64,000 nt of DNA, from the NCBI GenBank assembly GCA_025602915.1, contig JAHLJZ010000025.1, forward strand, positions 124,001 through 188,000. The letters are read 5' to 3'. Both the position numbers and the translations under genes were made by a program. The notes beneath the pieces are model-generated. The model ran no database searches. It saw only the letters and a program-made list of their open reading frames with translations, and had not been told where the DNA came from. This DNA comes from Paraphysoderma sedebokerense. Its lineage: Eukaryota; Blastocladiomycota; Physodermatomycetes; Physodermatales; Physodermataceae. This document shows, one piece after another, positions 24,901 to 35,459 of the stretch (positions within the stretch are counted from its first letter, which is position 1; each line of letters starts with the position of its first letter).

Positions 24901-25559
24901 TTACTTACTTGTGTTTACTTCTCCGCTAAATATATGTACGCTATCGGCAATAGGACTCAACTAATTGCGACTAGAGTCCTTACGCTATTCGTTCGACACG
25001 CAAGCGTTATTCGGTTGTCTAATGAAACTGTTAAACTACGGCTAACAAACGACATGGCACAAGTGGAATTCCTAGTGAATCAATTCTTAATGGAATTTAA
25101 ATCAAGTTTGGGAGAATTAAGTGGAGGAGCGTATAAAATGATAAAAGCTTTTCGGTTTGTACTGTTGCGTTTTTAGCCGGCTCTGGCTTTCATATACGGT
25201 AACCTAACATTTCGTATTTTCATTGAAGTCAACTATTATTCGCCGACCTTCATTCTATCACATTGGCGTCACCCGCACTTCAATCACTTCCTGCTATAAT
25301 TATTCTCAACAATTTTATCGCCCGATCACCCGGGTCGAGTTTAGTTTTCCCTCATCATTTTTGTAGTTGGACCGACGAAGAGTATAGTGTTTGGTTAGAA
25401 AGGAATAAGGAAGAAGACTATGTTTCAATTGTTGAAAAATGTATGAACGCTTATGTTGAAGATGTGAAGAGGACAGGTGGTGTGCAATTTGTTGCAGAAT
25501 TAGCAAAAATGAGGGAATTGATCGCAGATTGGAAGAACAATAAAGGATTGGGCAGGTGA
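22000..25559 (+). CDS. COG5: Conserved oligomeric Golgi complex subunit 5
   Basis: COG is the tether for retrograde vesicles within the Golgi; COG5 belongs to lobe B. Exon 1 (22000-22063) supplies MMSRKTSLANIEHDWSNHIP and splices in phase 1 to exon 2 at 22126, giving NEYRDFVQDSFNSSQYLAQ, the standard COG5 opening. Next come a long helical region with NELQNVLESVRNGIASLK, VNEPYEQCKLYTTQIERI and VADLLRRIIRFQQLVKRLE. Later exons carry VLEKVLARTRNPKSQL, LYDPVNLAFSSSG, FDKPLFSKIAKNVMKSL and the C-terminal HSITLASPALQSLPAIIILN. About ten short introns are present and the gene ends at 25559. Signature order and spacing match the family along the whole length. A few exon joins (for example near 22,920-22,960 and 23,450-23,560) were not fully resolved. 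Confidence 0.9.
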
Positions 25560-26204
25560 AGTGGGAAGTGGAGTCATAACTGTTATAACAATCATCGACT
25601 AGGGTATGCGTATATATGCACCCGTTAAGACAACTAAACTTTGACTATGTCGAAGGTCAAGCCAAGAATCTGGTAGCATGTAGACTCATACACAAGAAAT
25701 GGGTCAGAGTCCGGTTAATATCATAGTTGCACCTAAAGCGAATGCTGCGCTGGGATTGTAGTTATTGACCTCAGTACGTGTTCTCTGGAGGTGGATCGTC
25801 TTGCTGCTGATATTCCGTGTTCCACGCCTTCCGAATAGCCATGGTTCTGTTTCGGGTGCTCCCCTTTTGCCAACAGCTACCCTCTTTGCAAGTATAATAT
25901 ACACATCTGAAGAAATCTTGCCTGACAATCTGATCTTTTGCAATTACTTCCATCTAGTGATTGCTGTTTGCTGACAACGATTTGCAGTCGGGTTCGGTGC
26001 AATTGGAATGAAATGCGTCAAATTTGATTTTACATGCTTCCGATACTGTTCAGTAGACAATGTACAACTTTTGATCCCTTTTATTGCTTCGTGTGCTTGG
26101 TAAGGAGAAGTGGCGACCACTATGAAGTTGTCGTTGTTGCTTGTTCCAATCGTCTAACATTATCATACTCACGCAAAATGTCATCATTAAAATTGGTATT
26201 TACA
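25560..26204. other. Intergenic after COG5
   Basis: No gene accepted. A minus-strand frame at 25704-25943 ends in a short hydrophobic segment (SAAFALGATMILTGL) and could be the tail of a small membrane protein, but nothing upstream supports it. Confidence 0.3.
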
Positions 26205-26337
26205 ACACTGACAGGTATGTCGTCATCGCATAGTAGCAACAGAGAGTCGATAGTTAATATACAAAGTTATGCTGAGTCGAACAGTAACTATAAACTCTCT
26301 GTTGGTACTATACGATGATGACATACCTATCAGTATT
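26205..26337. mobile_element. MITE-like hairpin element
   Basis: The arm at 26205-26247 (ACACTGACAGGTATGTCGTC...) and the reverse complement of 26294-26337 (AATACTGATAGGTATGTCAT...) match over about 43 bases with roughly five or six differences. The intervening 46 bases continue partly complementary (TAGTTA/TAACTA). The whole 133 bp unit has no coding capacity. This fits a short non-autonomous DNA transposon or a stable RNA hairpin. Confidence 0.65.
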
Positions 26338-27011
26338 AATCCTTTGCCTTTCGCCTATACGATATAAACTTTATGTTGCTTCTATTTCTTATAGCATTCC
26401 ATTTATTATTGCATTTATGGTATAAATTTCACGAATATAATATACTGTAATTCACTTATTGCAAATTGTGAAATCTGACATTGAATCATTCTTGCATAGA
26501 GAAGTATCTTCTATAGTAGGGGCATAACCAAAAAGGAATGCTCTTGCGACGGAACGACGTAGCTAATCCCCTGGTATATATACAAAGTGGGGCAAGACTG
26601 TTTGTTTTAGATGACTTTCTTCAGGGAGAGGAGCAATGAATTGACAATCAAATTGCACATCCATCATGTTCATGAGAAAATCAAATTCTAGCTATGAGTT
26701 TATGATATTCGCTATTCGTTGCGGTCACAAATCAAAACCTACAGAGGCACGTTCTGATAAAATTCGAATGGATAGGCAAATCATGGGATTCGCTGTACTG
26801 GTGGTACACGGTAGCATTTGTGGATGCGAGATCGTTGTGGTCCGCCCAGCTCGCCCGTCACAAGTCAATCTGTCCCGTTAAGGTCCCGTTCCCCTAGAGA
26901 GAAAAAAATACTCTCTTGCTCGGAAAACTATCGTAAAACATACACTCAATGGTATATATTTTCGCTTATTCTTGATCCTCCCTGTTTATTTGACTCGATC
27001 TATTTACTTTA
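26338..27011. other. Gap, possibly with 5' exons of the acidic protein
   Basis: Mostly A/T-rich. Near 26818-26905 a Pro/Ser/Arg-rich reading (CGPPSSPVTSQSVPLRSRSP) could be an exon of the next gene because an acceptor TTTAG lies at 27008-27012, but the donor was not identified. Confidence 0.25.
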
Positions 27012-27012
27012 G

Positions 27013-27303
27013 GATGAGAGAACTGTTGAGTTCGAGCGATTGTTAGACGAGGTTATGAAGTCTTTGAAGGCCGAAGAACAAAGTTCAGTCTATTCGGCTG
27101 ACAGTTTTTCGGATGTGGACACCGACTCTGAAGATTTTGTGGATGAAAGTCGTCAATACAACAGTACCTCTCATGTGACGGATTCTGTCCATTTGGTCCC
27201 GGTCAAAGAAGAGACGCGGACTGTTGATGAGGAATCCCAAGTGGTGGACAGTGATTTCGATTTTGAGTATGACGAAGATGGTATTCTTGTGATTCAAACG
27301 TAA
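27013..27303 (+). CDS. Acidic C-terminal exon, unidentified protein
   Basis: After the acceptor TTTAG at 27008-27012 the frame reads DERTVEFERLLDEVMKSLK and then a strongly acidic Ser/Asp/Glu/Val stretch, ending FEYDEDGILVIQT before the TAA at 27301-27303. Acidic, disordered composition and a clean splice acceptor suggest a genuine 3' exon, but upstream exons are not secure and no family is recognised. Confidence 0.4.
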   Translation, partial: DERTVEFERLLDEVMKSLKAEEQSSVYSADSFSDVDTDSEDFVDESRQYNSTSHVTDSVHLVPVKEETRTVDEESQVVDSDFDFEYDEDGILVIQT

Positions 27304-27493
27304 AATGGGTTGTATGTAGATGCTGATATGTTTCAATTACTAAGACTTTCCTCGATGGCCAAACGGTGACATGTGCAAATCATATCAAACGAAACCAAAA
27401 AATTGGAGAAAAAACGGCTGGGCATTCAGGTATGCGCTTGATTATTGTCTTTAGTTGTGCCTATATACTTATGTATTCATCAGACAGAGCGAA

Positions 27494-29041
27494 ATGAAAT
27501 GGTCCTGTCGAGGAGTCATCGTTTGCAGTAACGCTCAATGCACCTCAACCGTACGTCCTGCTATAAACAATGGGATATACAGCCGCCAGCGAAGTAATAT
27601 GGAAAACCTACAGCATCTTGAAGAGAGATGTATTGTTGAAACCTGTGAGGGATACCAAATGTATGTATTTTAAAGGGCTTTTCGATGCAAACACGTCAAA
27701 AATTGAGAGTATCATTATTGCAGTCTTCAGAGCGATTGCAAGGCCAGATGTTCTTACGAGTATGACAATAAGACGTATACCTTCAAACATTATGGTATCC
27801 ATAACCATAGACAACCGATAGCAAAGAAAATACATGGTAATCGTAATCGAAAGATTAGCCAGATAGTTTCTCAATACCCAGAAAAGTTGAAGGCCGACGG
27901 ACCGGTTCTGGATGACATCTGTGTAGACTGGATACTTCACAGCACTGCCGACTCCGATTTCTACCCTCAAAACTGCAACGCAAGTCTACACGAAACGGAA
28001 TCCGATGATGATGGTGATGAGGATGATGATGCTTGGCCGGAAATGTTCGAAGCCTTACTCCCTGAATGGGATTACGTTGAACTTCGTTGGGTGAATAAAA
28101 CCACAGCTTACAGTTTTCGAAAAAAATGTATGGAAAGGTGGCTACTGGATGTTATAGATATCGGAGATTTATATCAAAAAAATGGCTATACGGGCATGTG
28201 TACCGATGTGAACTCTACCTTTTTACAGTTGAGTATTGTTATATATTGTTCTAACTCTGTCAGCACTAACTATGACTATTTCAGAACGAATACATGCTAC
28301 TTAATTAGCAGTGTGTTGTATGATCCCCGCCATCTACGCTGGGTTCCATATCAGCTGACTATCACCTACTCGCATTCTGTCGAAGCCTATAAATTTCATT
28401 TCTTCCTAGTCTTCAATTCTGTTTTCGATATGCTGAGAGGCACCGCTAAAGGGCAATCAAGGCTCGACATCGTGCACCACCTTACGCGCACCACAGTCGA
28501 CCGTTCACCTTATCAAAAGGAGGGATTCATACTGGGTTACATTGAATTTCGTCGTTCATTAATGGGAAGTGCAGCTATAGATAACATGTTTGAAGAGGAT
28601 TATGCTGAGCTCGAAAATGAATGGAGAGATGTGGCACTCGGTTTACTGCGTGGATGCAGAGGTCATTTCAGCAGGAGTGTGGTCCAAGTCGCTCAGAACC
28701 GTATGTTCGTTCGTATAGCGGAAAAAGAGCAATTCATTGAACAATGTGAAGCGCTGGCAAATGAGGAAGACGTAAAAGTCGCCAAATCTGAGATCCAAAG
28801 GATTTACAAGAGGTGGCCGCAGTCGAAACGTTGGCTTAATTGGTGGCTCGTTCCTTGTCGACGTGATATGATTTTTGATAGTTATCAATTTCGACCGCAG
28901 GCATCCGATCAAGATGAACCCCCTTTTTCAATAGCCAGCTACGACGAATTGTTATCTTATCAAGATTTCGTCAGACTTGGCGAGAATTGCTCCATGTTAC
29001 AAGGATTGAAGGCGTTATCCCGATATGTGGATAAGCATTGA
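27494..29041 (+). CDS. MULE-like transposase(-derived) protein with GCM/WRKY-type zinc finger
   Basis: The first secure exon opens at ATG 27494 with MKWSCRGVIVCSNAQC and RCIVETCEGYQ. After an intron (about 27660-27721) it continues SDCKARCSYEYDNKTYTFKH and YGIHNHRQP. The Cys/Cys/His-X-His order is that of the GCM/WRKY-like zinc finger found on many fungal MULE transposases. An acidic linker follows, then LISSVLYDPRHLRWVPYQL, YKFHFFLVFNSVFDML, EGFILGYIEF, LLRGCRGHFSRSVVQVAQN and WPQSKRWLNWWL, which match the core and C-terminal part of such transposases (the CxxHF motif in particular). A 57 bp phase-2 intron at about 28226-28285 joins FLQ to TNTCYLIS. The coding frame is intact across the visible exons. 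An extra 5' exon near 27340-27428 is likely. No terminal inverted repeats were found, so it may be a fixed host gene. Confidence 0.65.
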
Positions 29042-29401
29042 TGCGTATTCAACACTTACATATGGTAAAATATAGTGCAGGCATGATATCCAGCTAGATC
29101 CGCTTGTACGAGGTTGTAAATTTATAAGAATCGATGTAGACGATAACAATATGTAGGTGAAGTTAAATCAATGCATACATTGCTGTCAGTTATGAAATTT
29201 TAAGTTGGGAATATATATCGGTGCATTGAAGACGTCGAATTCATAGCTGACAAGAGGTGTTTCGCCATTTCAAGTGACCGCGACAAGGAATCTTTTCATA
29301 TCGCGCACCGAAGGCCATCTGCTTGGGTCACTTTACTCTAAACTCCATCTGATAGCATATATTGTCTCGACATTAAAACAGCATAACGGATATACAGAAC
29401 C
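29042..29401. other. Intergenic, no gene seen
   Basis: A/T-rich, 360 bases, holding the 3' end of the transposase-like gene and the promoter of the inositol kinase gene. No coding signal recognised. Confidence 0.35.
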
Positions 29402-30496
29402 ATGGCCTCCACCACTACAAATAATGCCAAAGATAATTACTTCTCACATCAGGTGTGTCTTTCAAACGAGAGGAGGAGGCTCTGGCTTCCATCGTTTTGT
29501 TTACAATACACGGCCCGGAACATGAACTGATTTCCCTAACGCAGTTCTCCTGATCTCTCTCTTCCGTTCCTTCGATTTCTCAACACATTCAGGTAGCAGG
29601 CCATGACTCTCTTCTGTCTCACCCAGAAGATTCCACTCGTCTCCTGAAGCCGTGTCATCCCAAGGAAACCTCGTTTTACTTGTATCTGCAATCAGTCCCT
29701 ACCCATCCCTTGAAACCACTTATCCCGACGTTTTACGGCACAACAAATCTACCCAGGGCACTAACCGATGATGAAAAGAAGAGAGGTATCACGGACTGCA
29801 TTGTGCTCGAAAATTTGTTGGTCGGCTTCAAAAAAGGATGTGTAATGGATATCAAATTGGGAACTAAACTGTATGAAGATGACGCCAATGAAGAGAAGAA
29901 GAAGAAAATGATAAAATTATCGCAAGAGACAACGAATGGGATTGTGGGAATGAGAGTTAGCGGGATGAAGGTAATTCTCCTTAATCTGTGGCAGCTCTTC
30001 ACCTTTCCTCCTCTCGCCATTTGTAAGACTGGCCTTGCTACATTATATTTTAACTAAATCAACTAATGCTCTACATTCCTATCACTAGGTTTATGACCCC
30101 GCCTCTTCAAAGTTTCAAACCCATGATAAAGCTTTTGGCAAATCATTAACCGCAGCAACGATCCATCAATGTTGGCCAGAGTTTGTGCGTTTCGTTCCAG
30201 CGCACCTTCGAGTACCATTGTTAAAATCCTTTCTCGCGGAATGTAAGAAAATTAGAACAGTGATTTCACAAATTAGAGGTGGATTTGTTGGAACTAGTTT
30301 TCTCTTTGTCTTTGAAGGCGATAGCATCGAAGGAAATGAAAATGCCACCGAGGTTAAGAGTTTAGTTAAATTGATTGACTTTGCTCATAGTAAGATTTAC
30401 ACTGAGGGTGAAAAGGGTGGAGTGGAAGAACACTTGTTGTTTGGAATGGACAATGTCATTTCAAGTTTGGAACGAGTGATCAGCGGTGGGTGTTGA
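29402..30496 (+). CDS. Inositol polyphosphate multikinase (IPMK/Arg82 family)
   Basis: Phosphorylates inositol trisphosphate and tetrakisphosphate toward InsP5 in the nucleus and cytosol, feeding pyrophosphate signalling and phosphate sensing. Three exons in phase 0 (29402-29452, 29593-29970, 30089-30496) give 278 residues. The family signature PxxxDxKxG appears as CVMDIKLGT (about residue 90), preceded by IVLENLLVGFKKG. GTSFLFVFEG corresponds to the SSLL-type segment and KLIDFAHSK to the metal-binding IDF motif near the C-terminus. The length is compact, as in Arg82 relatives lacking a long N-terminal tail. The start ATG at 29402 is chosen because its exon reads MASTTTNNAKDNYFSHQ and splices directly to VAGHDSLLSHPEDS, a conserved opening. 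Confidence 0.88.
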
Positions 30497-30880
30497 GGTG
30501 ACCGAAGGTTTAACGTTAGATTATGCATATCCAAATCACACGCAATAATTATTATGTGAAATTTTGTTCGACCTCATATCAAATCATGGTAGTCGAGAAG
30601 GTTGCATCCAGTAAAACTAATGCATTATTGCTTCATTTCTCATTCAATGCTATCCAATATCAGAACATGAAAAAGGTTAGGTGGAGGAGCCTAGGAAAGC
30701 GCCGAGTTGGCTATTTCAGGTCGAAGCGAGTTTTGTTGGATCAATTGGCGAGGAACTCATCTCTCATCTGTGCCGATATTTTCAGTCCATCTATCTAGAT
30801 TGCATTCCTCGTCCTCGTCATACTCACCACAGGACGTTTGATTTCGGTATCTCTCATTGGCAACAGACATCTCAGCTATC
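30497..30880. other. Spacer before the glycerol-3-phosphate dehydrogenase gene
   Basis: No gene recognised. The region presumably holds the 3' UTR of the inositol kinase and the promoter and 5' leader of the next gene. Confidence 0.35.
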
Positions 30881-33800
30881 ATGTGGAGGTTCCGCTCCCA
30901 CAAGCGGCTCTTGGCTGCGCTATCGCTGGCAACCGGCACTTCCCTGTCGTTATATATCTACGACAAAAACTCTAATAAATCCCCTTACTCTCAGCCTTCC
31001 TTCTCCTATCCTCAATTCGCTATTCACGCCGATGCCGGTAATACACCACCCCCGACAGAAGCATCTTCATCGCAGCCGTCCAGGAATGAAATTTTGAATA
31101 TGCTTAAAGGACGGACAAAAGAGGGGAAAGATTTACCTGAGCGGGAAAAGGAATTCGATTTACTAGTTGTAGGCGGGGGTGCAACCGGAACGGGTGTTGC
31201 CTTGGATGCTGCTACAAGAGGATTAAAAGTGGCATTGGTCGAGAAATACGATTATTCTGCTGGTGAGTTGAATTTCATTTCTTCTTGGTCTTCATACATA
31301 TTCGATCGCGACGCAATCGAGAAAGCAAACGAAAAGATAGAAGAGAAGAATTCATAAGTAGACACAGGAAAATGTAGTGGTCGTAGTTGCTGTTCATTTA
31401 AAATCGGGTCAATGTACAAACGGCGAGCGGTAACCCAATAACGATGTTGGATATGGGACAATTACTAATTCTGCGCTTCTCTGCTCCGTCTCTTAATCCA
31501 CCACAATAGGAACCTCTTCGAGATCCACAAAACTGGTCCATGGCGGGGTACGATATCTGGAAAAGGCTTTCATGGAATTGGATATCGAACAGTACAAGTT
31601 AGTTCAGGAAGCCTTGCGAGAACGAGCGACTTTCTTGAAGATTGCACCGTATTTAAGTTATCAACTACCCATAATGTTACCGATTTACAAGTATGTTTTC
31701 ATTTTTAGAATTTTAGTTTATTTCTGCCAAATATACTAACCGATATTGTTACTTTATAGATTATGGCAGTTGCCGTATTACTGGGCTGGCTGTAAATTAT
31801 ACGACATCGTCGCCGGGAAGAATCATCTTGAATCATCTTACATTTTATCCAAAACGAAGGCCCTCGAAGAATTTCCGATGTTGAGGAAGGACAAACTTGT
31901 TGGAGCGTTAGTGTATTACGATGGTAATTGCCGTTTCTATCTCTATTCAGACGTCTTCACACGAATGTTTTGTCTTAATGCACAATGTATATTCATAACA
32001 ATATAGGCCAGCATAACGATTCAAGAATGAATGTTGCATTAGCATTGACTGCCATATCGCATGGTGCCGCAGTAGCGAATCATGTTGAAGTGATAAAATT
32101 GTTGAAGAAGGAAGTTGAAGGGAAGGCTGTACCGCAGGTTTGCGGTGCTGTTGTCCGAGACACGTTGACAGGTGAAGAGTGGGAAGTGAAGGCCAAGGTA
32201 AATACGTATCAATGATGACAATCTAAAAAACGATACTAACTTAATTGACAGGGAGTGATTAACGCAACTGGCCCATTCACCGATTTCCTACGAAATCTCG
32301 ATGAACCTACCGTAAAAGACATCGTATCACCTTCAGCTGGTGTCCACATCATTTTACCAAATTATTATTCGCCATCCCATATGGGTCTTTTAGATCCCGC
32401 TACATCGGATGGTCGCGTCATCTTCTTTTTACCTTGGCAAGGGCACACAATTGCCGGAACAACCGACAGTCCTACCAAAGTCGACGAAGATCCAGTTGCG
32501 ACGGAGCAAGAGATCGATTGGATTTTGGGAGAAGTGAAGCGATATTTCAATCCTGGTGCGTTTATTCATATATGACTCTGTAGTTTCATTGCTCTTCGAT
32601 TGTTATTTCCTTTGTTAACTGTGCTTATTGATCGTAAATTACTGTGAAATATTAGATGTCAAGGTCCGCCGTGGTGACGTATTGGCCGCTTGGTCTGGTA
32701 TACGTCCCCTCGTTCGAGATCCGTCGGCGAAGAATACTGCCGCTTTAGTACGAAACCATATGATCAATGTGTCCGCCAGTGGATTGTTAACCATTGCTGG
32801 CGGAAAATGGACAACGTACAGGGCAATGGCAGAGGAAACAGTGGATAAAGCGATTGAAGTTTTCCGTTCGTGTCAGTTTAATGTGTGCGAAGTTAATGCC
32901 AGCAAAAATTTGCTAATCAATTCATCCCCGTTTTTCCTACATATGAATAGAGCTTGAGCCCGAAGGACCGTGCGTCACTAAGGATACCTTGTTGACAGGT
33001 TCACAAGGCTATTCAAAGACAATGTATATTAAATTAATTCAGCACTTTGGTTTAGAGACAGAGGTACGTCTTGCTGTCACATTCATGCGACGCTCATTAT
33101 ATCAGCTTTTTAATTATATTTATTTTTAGATCGCAGAGCACTTAGGAAACAGTTACGGTGATCGAGCGTGGTTGGTCGCGTCTTGTGCTCGTTCCACTGG
33201 CAAGCGATGGCCGCTCTTCGGAAAGCGATTGGTTCCCGGTTATCCTTACATTGAAGCTGAAGTTCGCTACGCTGTACGAAAAGAGTATGCTTGTACTGCC
33301 GTCGATGTCTTGGCTCGACGTACCCGACTTGCTTTCCTTAACTCAACGGCGGCTTCAGACGCTTTACCCAAAGTCATCAACATCATGTCAGAAGAATTGA
33401 ATTGGACGGAAGAGCGCCGCAAAAAGGAGTATGATGATGCAATGAGATTTTTGGCTACGATGGGGTTACCGTCACCCTCGATCATCAGTTATCCTGGCGG
33501 GGAAGAAGCCACGCTGACCGAGACGAAATCCATTGAAGGAAAAGCGTTGATGAAGAAGTTTGTTGAAAGTGGGTATTCGAGGAGTATCTTTTCTGGTCAA
33601 CAATTGGAGATGTTCAGGAAATCATTCGCACAATACGACAAAGATCAAGATGGTATTATCTCCAAAAAATACTTGGAAGACCTAGTTTTGAAGTCAAATG
33701 TCTTCGCAGACAAGGATGAGGAGAAGGGCGAAAAGAAAGTGGAAAAGAAGGGATGGCTGTGGGGATCCAGTTCGAGTGGTGGGAAGGGAAAAGATAAATT

Positions 33801-34127
33801 AAGCGATTCTGACATGACCGTTTTGAATCATGCAGTTGTGAGTGTGGGGTTGGATCAAAAGAGGGGATTAGAGTTCAATGATTTCCTCGAGGTACAGATT
33901 GTATTATTTACTATCTGTGCTCCACATTGATTCCTAACTTTGTCCGTGTCTTTCGTTTCCAATGTCAATTATCAATCATTCACTATTCGTGTACTTCTTG
34001 ATCAATCATTCTCTCATTTCAGATTATCGCCTCCATACACGAGCAAAAAGCATCAACGATGTTGCTCTCAGATTTGAGCAAACTAACAAGCGCGATCCCA
34101 ACGGAACGTAGCGGTGGGGGCGTTTAA
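30881..34127 (+). CDS. GUT2: Mitochondrial FAD-dependent glycerol-3-phosphate dehydrogenase with EF-hand tail
   Basis: Oxidises glycerol 3-phosphate to dihydroxyacetone phosphate at the outer face of the inner mitochondrial membrane, passing electrons to ubiquinone. Nine exons: 30881-31262, 31510-31690, 31760-31923, 32007-32197, 32252-32555, 32656-32875, 32951-33063, 33130-33891, 34023-34127; the sixth donor (GTTCGT) is the least certain. The N-terminus MWRFRSHKRLLAALSLATG is a mitochondrial presequence. FAD binding is shown by LLVVGGGATGTGVALDAATR, then GTSSRSTKLVHGGVRYLEKA, the catalytic-domain WSGIRPLVRDP and GKWTTYRAMAEETVDKAI. The C-terminal domain carries QYDKDQDGIISKKYLEDL, a canonical EF-hand loop, and a second, weaker EF-like helix pair, so the enzyme resembles the calcium-responsive animal GPD2 layout; yeast Gut2 lacks it. 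Confidence 0.93.
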
Positions 34128-34830
34128 TTCACCTTTTCTAATCCCATAATAATATGCATGTTTCTTGGTATCAGCAGTATCAAGAGTAGTTTGTAACATT
34201 CCTAAATCATATCTGTCACAATTCTTTTCCTTGAAGTTTTCAACGTTTATGTAGCAATTTATTCATTGGTGTATCGTAATTGAATGAATGAATTCTGAAA
34301 TCGTCACTTCATATGATCTTGCTGTCAATCATTTTGTAGCTACCATTATCTTCATCCGCAGCCAGATGAAATCTGCTACAACATTATATAAGTAGAAAAG
34401 AATCTGCTGCGTAAACTTGATGTAGAAGTGGAACTTCTCCTTCAGCGCGAAAATGTAACAAGAAAAAGTCTTGCCATTTGTTGGGCATGGACGAATAAAC
34501 TAAGACGTCGCCTCGTCATGAGAAGTTACAAATTTTGAGCGACCGTTAGTCAATAACATTGCCACATTATGTTCTGCAGTTCACTATGACGACTCCAAGT
34601 TTCGAGTCGTGAGCAACACTTAATAGTTGAGGAAGCAATTTAGTAACACGAGGAACACATACTTTCAACTCACTGTCAATCATAGTATGGAGAAGTCCAT
34701 TTTTCAGTTCGTGATTAGAATTGTCGAGATTTTTAGTAATTAAAGTTTTGAAGAGAGAACCGTTTTTGTAATTTTTTCGAATGTTTTCGGTAACTTCCTC
34801 CCCAACTTGAACTGAGACATTTCCATTGAA
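34128..34830. other. Intergenic; unidentified minus-strand frame
   Basis: No gene accepted. A minus-strand frame at 34567-34869 (100 residues, starting MNLMSSVVLRHFEFNG) overlaps the palindrome arm and has no recognised family; it may be part of an old element. Confidence 0.3.
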
Positions 34831-34950
34831 TTCAAAGTGACGAAGCACTACCGATGACATGAGATTCAATACGACCTCGAAACGACCTCATCTTCACAAC
34901 ATCTTCACAATATTGAATCTCATGTCATCAGTAGTGCTTCGTCACTTGAA
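34831..34950. repeat. Near-perfect palindrome (about 40 bp arms)
   Basis: The segment TTCAAAGTGACGAAGCACTA starting at 34831 and continuing to about 34871 is matched by its reverse complement at about 34911-34950 (...GTAGTGCTTCGTCACTTGAA) with very few mismatches. The 40 bp spacer holds short direct repeats (ACGACCTC twice, ATCTTCACAA twice). The structure could extrude as a cruciform or fold as an RNA hairpin, and it lies 145 bp upstream of the tRNA gene. Confidence 0.75.
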
Positions 34951-35094
34951 TTAAATTGAATTGTATATACGCAGTTTTTGTTCCGATTACGGCGACTACC
35001 AGTCAGCCATACCAATTTACCCGACTTTTCGTCCAATTACTGCAATGCCAATTTTTAAGGCAATATATTTTATCAATTATCTCCAACCATCATC

Positions 35095-35177
35095 TCCGTT
35101 ATGGTCTAGTGGCTAGGATTCCGCGCTTTCACCTGTAAAGCTCCGCGGCGGCCGGGGTTCGATTCCCCGTAACGGAA
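35095..35177 (+). tRNA. tRNA-Glu (anticodon UUC) with an 11-nt intron
   Basis: The acceptor stem TCCGTTA pairs with TAACGGA (35170-35176) followed by discriminator A. The D-arm is TGGTCTAGTGGCTAGGATT. The anticodon stem CCGCG/CGCGG encloses loop CTTTCA...C with anticodon TTC at 35128-35130. The T-arm GGGGTTCGATTCCCC is perfect. An 11-base insert (35132-35142, CCTGTAAAGCT) sits one base 3' of the anticodon, the canonical place for nuclear tRNA introns. Internal A and B boxes are intact. This tRNA is a substrate class for the wobble-uridine thiolation enzyme encoded at 51.3-53.3 kb. Confidence 0.93.
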
Positions 35178-35459
35178 TATCTTTTTTCGTACTCCTTTTT
35201 ACCATGTACTTTCCTTTTAGATATTCATGGTTTAGAAACTTTGTGTGTGACGTAGGTAAAGCTGTACATTTTGAATTGTTGAAAGAATGAAGAATGAAGG
35301 AGTAAGGTCTATTTTGTTGTGGACTGGATGAAAGAAGACAAGTGTTACCAAAAACGAGCTGGCATACTTTACACTTACTTACAACGACAAAAGTGTAGAA
35401 ACAAGATTTAACTTTTATTTCCAACTGGTTCTTACTGGATAGTAACCATTTACATTTTA

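Noticed and set aside
25704-25943. Possible small minus-strand membrane protein ending in SAAFALGATMILTGL
   Set aside because: Only the last hydrophobic stretch looks protein-like; no start exon, family or splice support was found.
34567-34869. 100-residue minus-strand frame
   Set aside because: It overlaps the palindrome arm and shows no recognised domain; kept only as a note in the gap entry.
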